NCBI GenBank assembly: GCA_016191015.1
Contig: JACPPM010000218.1
Span: 1 to 50,184 of the forward strand
Length of the DNA stretch: 50,184 nucleotides
Direction: 5' to 3'
From: Acidobacteriota bacterium
GTDB taxonomy: Bacteria; Acidobacteriota; CAIWXX01
The position numbers and the translations under genes are program-made. The notes beneath the pieces are model-generated. The model was not told the origin of the DNA and ran no database searches. It worked only from the letters and a program-made list of their open reading frames with translations. How positions within the stretch are numbered: the first letter of the stretch is position 1; every line of letters starts with the position of its first letter. This document shows, piece by piece, positions 46,387 to 50,184 of the stretch.

Positions 46387-47080
46387 CTCGACGTGGGGTT
46401 GGCTTGCCCAGCAGCTTCATCACTTGCTGGAGATCTGACCAGGCTTCCTTCTTCTTCGAGGGCGACTGCAGCAGGTACGAGGGGTGGAAAGTCGGCATGA
46501 CCTTGATGCCCCGAAACTCGTGAAAGCGACCCCGTAGGAGTGATATCCGGTCGGTGGAGCCTGTGATCAGCTGCGCCGCGAAGGCGCCCAGGGCTACGAT
46601 GACCTTGGGTCTGATCGCATCGAGCTGCCTTTCAAGAAAAGGCCGGCATGCCGCGATCTCGTCCGGCTCCGGATCTCGGTTCCCGGGTGGGCGACACTTC
46701 ACGACGTTGGCGATGTAGACTTCCTGACGCTTGTATCCCATCGCCACAATCATCTTCGTGAGGAGCTCGCCTGCCCGGCCGACGAACGGTTCCCCCTTGA
46801 GATCTTCGTTCTCTCCGGGCCCCTCTCCCACGAACACCAGTTCGGCGTTCTCCGGACCGACACCGAAGACGATATTCGTGCGGGTGGGATGCAGCTTGCA
46901 GCGCCTGCAATCACCGAGATCGGCGCGAATCGCGGACAGGGACAGCGTCGCCGGCTTGGGCTGACCGGGGAGCGCTGGCGGTGCAGGTACCTGCTCCTGA
47001 CTGGCAGCCGACAAGTCGGTAACTCCGACGTCGCGGAAGAAGTCGAGCCAGTCTAGGATGGGATCTGTGGGTTTTGTCAC
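46382..47080 (-). CDS. Uracil-DNA glycosylase, family 4 (Fe-S type)
   Basis: This enzyme removes uracil from DNA in base-excision repair. The 232-residue product has the four cysteines of a [4Fe-4S] cluster (Cys58, Cys61, Cys129, Cys145), the catalytic-region segment GEGPGENEDLKGEPFVGRAG, NVVKCRPPGNRDP and the late FHPSYLL motif. The first 45 residues are a variable, proline-rich extension. Translation starts at a GTG (47080). It is 54 bases after coaBC, so cotranscription is likely; such genes often sit in this rpoZ-coaBC neighbourhood. Confidence 0.94.
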   Translation of the reverse strand: MTKPTDPILDWLDFFRDVGVTDLSAASQEQVPAPPALPGQPKPATLSLSAIRADLGDCRRCKLHPTRTNIVFGVGPENAELVFVGEGPGENEDLKGEPFVGRAGELLTKMIVAMGYKRQEVYIANVVKCRPPGNRDPEPDEIAACRPFLERQLDAIRPKVIVALGAFAAQLITGSTDRISLLRGRFHEFRGIKVMPTFHPSYLLQSPSKKKEAWSDLQQVMKLLGKPTPRRD

Positions 47081-47134
47081 TTAGTCTCTCGTCGGTTAGC
47101 GTGGATTCTCGATCGCTCGGCGCGGGGGCGAGTA

Positions 47135-48352
47135 TCAGGGTGAAACACTGCGAGTGCTCGAAAGCCTCTTTTCGATGAAATCGAGCAGGCGGGCCGCAAC
47201 CTGCGTCTTGAGCTGGAGCGGCAAGTGCACAGTCTCCCCTCCCCTTTCCATGATCCAAACTTCGTTCTGGTCCGATCCGAAGCCGGCACCATCCCGGCTG
47301 ACATCGTTCAGGACCATGATGTCGCAGTTCTTTTGTTCCAGCTTCCGCCGCGCTTCCTCGATGTCCGGGGACGTTTCGGCGCTGAATCCTACCAGGATGC
47401 GTTCGCCCTTGCAGCCCCCCAGCTCAGCCAGGATGTCCGGCGCTGGTTCCAATGTCAGCTGAAGCTCTGCCCCGGCCGAGCTCTTCTTGATCTTGCGAGG
47501 CGCCGGATGCGCGGGCCTGAAATCGGCAACTGCTGCGGCCTTCACGATGATCTCGGCCTCGGGCAGTCTTGCCATCACGGCATCTCGCATCTCCTGCGCC
47601 GTTTCGACCTTGAGGAGCTCCACTCCCGCCGGCAGCTCCGCCTCGGCCGGGCCGCTGATGAGGATCACGCGCGCACCGCGCGCGCGTGCTTCCGCTGCAA
47701 TGGCATATCCCATCCGCCCGCTGCTCCGATTGCTCACGTAGCGCACCGGATCGATCGGCTCGCGGGTCGGCCCGGCCGTCACCAGCAGGCATCGCCCGCA
47801 GAGGCTGCCACCCTCGAGCACCTCGGCGCACCTCGCCGCTATCCGATCAGGATCCGCCAGCCGCCCGGCCCCTTCCCACCCGCACGCGAGGTAACCCTCC
47901 TCGGGATCGACGAAAATCACGCCGCGGGTGGCGAGAATTCCGATGTTGTAGCGCGTGGCCGGATGAACGTACATGTTGCTGTTCATCGCCGGCGCGAGCA
48001 CGACGGGACATCGTGCCGCCAGGTAGATACAGGTGAGAAAATCATCGGCGATGCCCGCCGCGAATTTCGCGATCACGTTCGCAGTAGCGGGCGCCACCAG
48101 GAGCAGGTGCATCGCGTCCGCCACGCGTACGTGCGAGATCGAGCTCTCTTCGCTGAGGTCGAACTGGTCGACGAGCACGGTGCGCCGGGCGAGGGCCTGG
48201 AGAGTGATCGGGCCCAGAAACTTGGCCGCCTCAGCCGTCATGATCGGCTGAATCTCATAGCCGCGCTTCTGGAGTGCACGCAGCACCTCGGCACTCTTGT
48301 ACGCGCTGATCGAGCCGGTCACCCCGAGCCCAATCAAATGTCCCGTCCCCAT
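47135..48352 (-). CDS. coaBC: Bifunctional phosphopantothenoylcysteine decarboxylase/synthetase CoaBC
   Basis: CoaBC makes 4-phosphopantetheine for coenzyme A: the CoaB half ligates cysteine to phosphopantothenate using CTP and the CoaC half, an FMN enzyme, decarboxylates the product. The 405-residue product has the CoaC motifs GVTGSISAYKS, the active His74, APATANVIAKF, APAMNSNMY and LACG with catalytic Cys157. The CoaB motifs TAGPTREPIDPVRYVSNRSSG, KIKKS and LNDVSRDGAGF follow. Length and order are standard. Confidence 0.97.
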   Translation of the reverse strand: MGTGHLIGLGVTGSISAYKSAEVLRALQKRGYEIQPIMTAEAAKFLGPITLQALARRTVLVDQFDLSEESSISHVRVADAMHLLLVAPATANVIAKFAAGIADDFLTCIYLAARCPVVLAPAMNSNMYVHPATRYNIGILATRGVIFVDPEEGYLACGWEGAGRLADPDRIAARCAEVLEGGSLCGRCLLVTAGPTREPIDPVRYVSNRSSGRMGYAIAAEARARGARVILISGPAEAELPAGVELLKVETAQEMRDAVMARLPEAEIIVKAAAVADFRPAHPAPRKIKKSSAGAELQLTLEPAPDILAELGGCKGERILVGFSAETSPDIEEARRKLEQKNCDIMVLNDVSRDGAGFGSDQNEVWIMERGGETVHLPLQLKTQVAARLLDFIEKRLSSTRSVSP

Positions 48353-48365
48353 CGCCTCCCTCGCC

Positions 48366-48466
48366 CCTTAGTGCGGCTTGGTGTCTTCGTGTGTTTGTGG
48401 GTTGGGCGCCGGATCCCTCCCCCCATCTGACAACACGGGGATGAAGATCAGGCGCTCACGCGCCTA
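48366..48466. repeat. CACCAAG-family half element abutting the rpoZ stop
   Basis: Degenerate words (CCTTAGTG, CGGCTTGGTG, TCTTCGTG) match the right arm of the element at 57-91. The following tail (CTGACAACA, then CGCTCACGCGCCTAG) matches positions 92-165. The final CTA is the complement of the rpoZ stop codon. Confidence 0.72.
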
Positions 48467-48706
48467 GTCCTTGTCCTTCTCTTTCGATTTCTTCCTACCC
48501 TTCGGATGCGCAATCGTCTCCGCCACGAATGTGTCCTTGAAGGGCACGAGGTTCTTTTCGACTTCTCTGATCGCGACTCGTGTCCATTTGGTGGAGCTCG
48601 TCTGCATCTTCGGCTTGGCTCCGCGCTGGAGCTGCACTGCCCTCTTCGCCGCGATCACGACGAACTTGAACCTGCTGCTGATTTCCTTCGGTATCTCTGT
48701 ACCCAC
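48464..48706 (-). CDS. rpoZ: RNA polymerase omega subunit
   Basis: Omega assists assembly of the beta-prime subunit. The 80-residue product has the core SRFKFVVIAAKRAVQLQRGAKP and an acidic/basic C-terminal tail ending KGRKKSKEKDKD. GTG at 48706 is preferred: AAGGAG lies seven bases upstream, while a TTG at 48733 overlaps the gmk stop. The order gmk-rpoZ-coaBC is widely conserved and supports the call. Confidence 0.93.
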   Translation of the reverse strand: MGTEIPKEISSRFKFVVIAAKRAVQLQRGAKPKMQTSSTKWTRVAIREVEKNLVPFKDTFVAETIAHPKGRKKSKEKDKD

Positions 48707-48729
48707 GTTCTTCTCCTTCTTACCTTGTC

Positions 48730-49347
48730 TCAAAAGGTCGATATGATGGCATTGATCGTTGTCTTGCGCCGCGCGGGTCGCGTCCGCTCGGCGATGATGA
48801 TCGCTCTCATCTCTTCGTACGTCTCTTCCGGCTCGTCGTTGACGACGATGTAGTTGAATTCCGGGCAGTGGTGCACCTCGCGTCTGGCTCGCTCCAGCCG
48901 CCTCCTGATCGTCTCGGCGTTCTCCGTGCCGCGTCCTTCGAGTCGTCGCCTCAGCTCCTGGAAGGATGGGGGCAGGAGGAAGACCGAGACCGCCTCGGGA
49001 CGCTTTCTCATGATCTGAGTCGCGCCCTGGACGTCCACGTCGAGCAGGACGTCGCGACGCTCCGTGAGGTGTTGCTCGATGAGCTCCTCCGAGGTGCCGT
49101 AGTGATGCCCATGGACGAGAGCATACTCGAGGAACTTGTTTTCCTCTTCCATGCGCGAAAACGTCGCCTCGTCTACGAAGAAGTAGTCCTTGCCGTTCGT
49201 CTCATGTGGTCGAGGGGTGCGGGTGGTGTACGAGACGGAAAATGTCAGCTCGGGCACACGATCGAGGAGCATCTCGACGAGAGTCGACTTCCCCGTCCCG
49301 GACGGCGCCGTCAGGATCAAAAGGGTTCCCCGATCCGGCTTTCTCAC
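48730..49347 (-). CDS. gmk: Guanylate kinase
   Basis: Gmk phosphorylates GMP to GDP. The 205-residue product has the P-loop LTAPSGTGKSTL (about 12-23), the GMP-binding SVSYTTRTPRPHETNGKDY, FVDEATFSRMEEENKFLEYA and the lid region RRRLEGRGTENAETIRRRL. The GTG start overlaps the remA stop as GTGA, and its stop overlaps the upstream edge of rpoZ, so the three genes are tightly coupled. Confidence 0.97.
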   Translation of the reverse strand: MRKPDRGTLLILTAPSGTGKSTLVEMLLDRVPELTFSVSYTTRTPRPHETNGKDYFFVDEATFSRMEEENKFLEYALVHGHHYGTSEELIEQHLTERRDVLLDVDVQGATQIMRKRPEAVSVFLLPPSFQELRRRLEGRGTENAETIRRRLERARREVHHCPEFNYIVVNDEPEETYEEMRAIIIAERTRPARRKTTINAIISTF

Positions 49348-49610
49348 AGCGGCTTCTCGTCATCCGGTGATAGGCGGCTGATCAGGGTCTGCGAAAGGAT
49401 CGAGGAGAGGACGATATGGTCCGAGTCGGTGATGATCACGGAACGCGTCTGTCGCCCGGCAGTGGCGTCGATGAGCTTGCCGCGGTTCTTCGCGTCATCC
49501 TTCAGCCGCCGGACAGGCGCTGAGTTGGGCGCGACGATGGCGATAATGCGGGATGACATGACGGCGTTTCCGTAACCGACGCTGATCAACCGGTCCACCT
49601 GCTTCTTCAT
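49344..49610 (-). CDS. RemA/DUF370-family regulator
   Basis: RemA of Bacillus is a DNA-binding activator of matrix genes; homologues are widespread upstream of gmk. The 88-residue product has LISVGYGNAVMSSRIIAIVAP, SAPVRRLKDDAKNRGKLIDAT, GRQTRSVIITDSDHIVLSSI, which define the family. ATG at 49610 follows GGAGGG. The frame stays open 84 bases upstream only because it runs through a heptamer array. Confidence 0.9.
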   Translation of the reverse strand: MKKQVDRLISVGYGNAVMSSRIIAIVAPNSAPVRRLKDDAKNRGKLIDATAGRQTRSVIITDSDHIVLSSILSQTLISRLSPDDEKPL

Positions 49611-49646
49611 GCTGCCCTCCTCAACCCCATCAATGACCCGCTCGGG

Positions 49647-49742
49647 GCGTAGAGCGTGGAGCGTCGAGCGTAGAGCGTAAAGCGTCCGTGCCATCCTCGG
49701 CTATGTCGCTCCACGCTCCTCGATCGACGCTCTGTCACGCTC
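49647..49742. repeat. Inverted heptamer array (GCGTNGA) upstream of remA
   Basis: The left arm at 49647-49688 is six words (GCGTAGA, GCGTGGA, GCGTCGA, GCGTAGA, GCGTAAA, GCGTCCG). The right arm at 49708-49742 is about five inverted words (GCTCCAC, GCTCCTC, GATCGAC and degraded units). The spacer is about 19 bases, so it would form a compact hairpin. Confidence 0.85.
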
Positions 49743-49772
49743 TCACTCTCTGGCTCGCCCCGAGGACTACCA

Positions 49773-49807
49773 GGGGGCCCCTTCGCTTCGCTCAGGGCTT
49801 CGGCTCC
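49773..49807. repeat. GAGCGAAGCGAAGGGG element, copy 4
   Basis: CCCCTTCGCTTCGCTCAGGG followed by CTTCGGCTCC is the complement-orientation form of the element at 22128-22160. It lies between the remA-side heptamer array and composite copy B. Confidence 0.75.
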
Positions 49808-49869
49808 ACGACACTCCACGGACCCGCCCGCCTCGGAGAACTCCTGCCATCTCATGCAAACCATCAACT

Positions 49870-50111
49870 TCCCAACGCGGCGGAGCCGCAACCAAAAAGG
49901 TTGCGTCTCCGCCGCGCGTGAGAGCGTCCGGCCCGCTTCGCGGACCTGGAGCGTGGAGCGTGAGAGCGTTCTTCCGAGCCACCTCGATCGGCGGAGACGA
50001 CCGATCCGTTCCTGCATTCCTCCCCTCCTGCTTTCCTGAGAGGAGTTCGGAAGATCTACCCGCCTCAAATTTCTTGCCATTTTGCGTCAACACTCAACTT
50101 CCTAGACACTA
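49870..50111. repeat. Composite dispersed element, copy B
   Basis: In minus-strand orientation it starts TAGTGTCT at the predicted yicC stop codon, matching copy A at the stop codon of another gene. It ends in the GGCGGAGACGCAACC hairpin with TTTTT loop. Its internal hairpin (49930-49946) reads GGTCCGC, GAA, GCGGGCC, pairing with one wobble. It lacks the 24-base insert of copy A. Confidence 0.87.
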
Positions 50112-50184
50112 CTCGATATTGGCGGCCGGCTGCCTGAGTTTTGCGATGAAGACTTTGGAGTCGACGGCGAGCGCGGTGATGCGG
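50109..50184 (-). CDS. C-terminal end of a probable YicC-family protein (partial)
   Basis: The last 76 bases encode, on the minus strand, a tail ending VFIAKLRQPAANIE then TAG. YicC/YloC proteins typically end with a helix like IEKIREQVQNIE, and yicC normally precedes remA-gmk-rpoZ. Only about 24 residues are visible, so the call rests on that tail and on gene order. Confidence 0.5.
   Translation of the reverse strand, partial: RITALAVDSKVFIAKLRQPAANIE

Noticed and set aside
1-50184. tRNA, rRNA or known riboswitch
   Set aside because: I looked for tRNA-like cloverleaf ends and conserved rRNA or riboswitch cores and found none that I could support by eye.

Overview
The window is GC-rich (low to mid 60s percent by eye), gene-dense bacterial chromosome. 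The cell wall is predicted to be the meso-diaminopimelate type, because MurE carries a DNPR motif. The division and cell-wall (dcw) cluster, a PASTA-tailed FtsI, the order yicC-remA-gmk-rpoZ-coaBC, and the abundant hybrid histidine kinases and dispersed palindromic repeats fit an uncultured Acidobacteriota-like, Myxococcota-like or neighbouring lineage. No rRNA, tRNA or ribosomal protein gene is present to fix the taxonomy, so this is inference only.

Layout. (1) 264-17185, minus strand: a long dcw operon, mraZ-rsmH-ftsL-ftsI-murE-murF-mraY-murD-ftsW-murG-murC-ftsQ-ftsA-ftsZ. It is driven by a strong sigma70-type promoter with a three-repeat MraZ-like operator; murB and ddl are not in the cluster. 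(2) 17608-24439, plus strand: a divergent YchF-type GTPase, a DUF167 protein, a receiver-GGDEF protein with both catalytic sites degenerate, and a two-gene split PEP-synthase/phenylphosphate-synthase-like phosphotransfer system. The ATP-grasp subunit of that system is fused to a histidine phosphatase. (3) 24529-32528, minus strand: a beta-class DNA methyltransferase overlapping a probable restriction endonuclease, then a FIST sensor protein and two hybrid histidine kinases. (4) 32886-39502, plus strand: a 1350-residue zinc-ribbon/TPR protein and the transcription accessory protein Tex. (5) 39636-45219, minus strand: a polysaccharide operon of one coiled-coil protein and four GT4-like glycosyltransferases that are two paralogous pairs in A-B-B-A order. 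(6) 45378-50184, minus strand: proC, a family 4 uracil-DNA glycosylase, coaBC, rpoZ, gmk, remA and probably the 3-prime end of yicC.

The most unusual feature is the intergenic DNA. At least nine loci carry arrays of short tandem words of 7, 8 or 9 bases, different words at different loci. At most of them two such arrays face each other as inverted arms around a short spacer. Many lie within 0-10 bases of a stop codon, and some contain the stop codon. They are interleaved with other dispersed elements: a roughly 245-base composite element whose copies begin at TAGTGTCT and whose internal hairpin shows a compensatory base change; a roughly 33-base element that has extended the C-termini of two proteins; and a CATCCTGAGG palindromic element.

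All calls come from reading sequence and motifs. No database search or alignment program was run.
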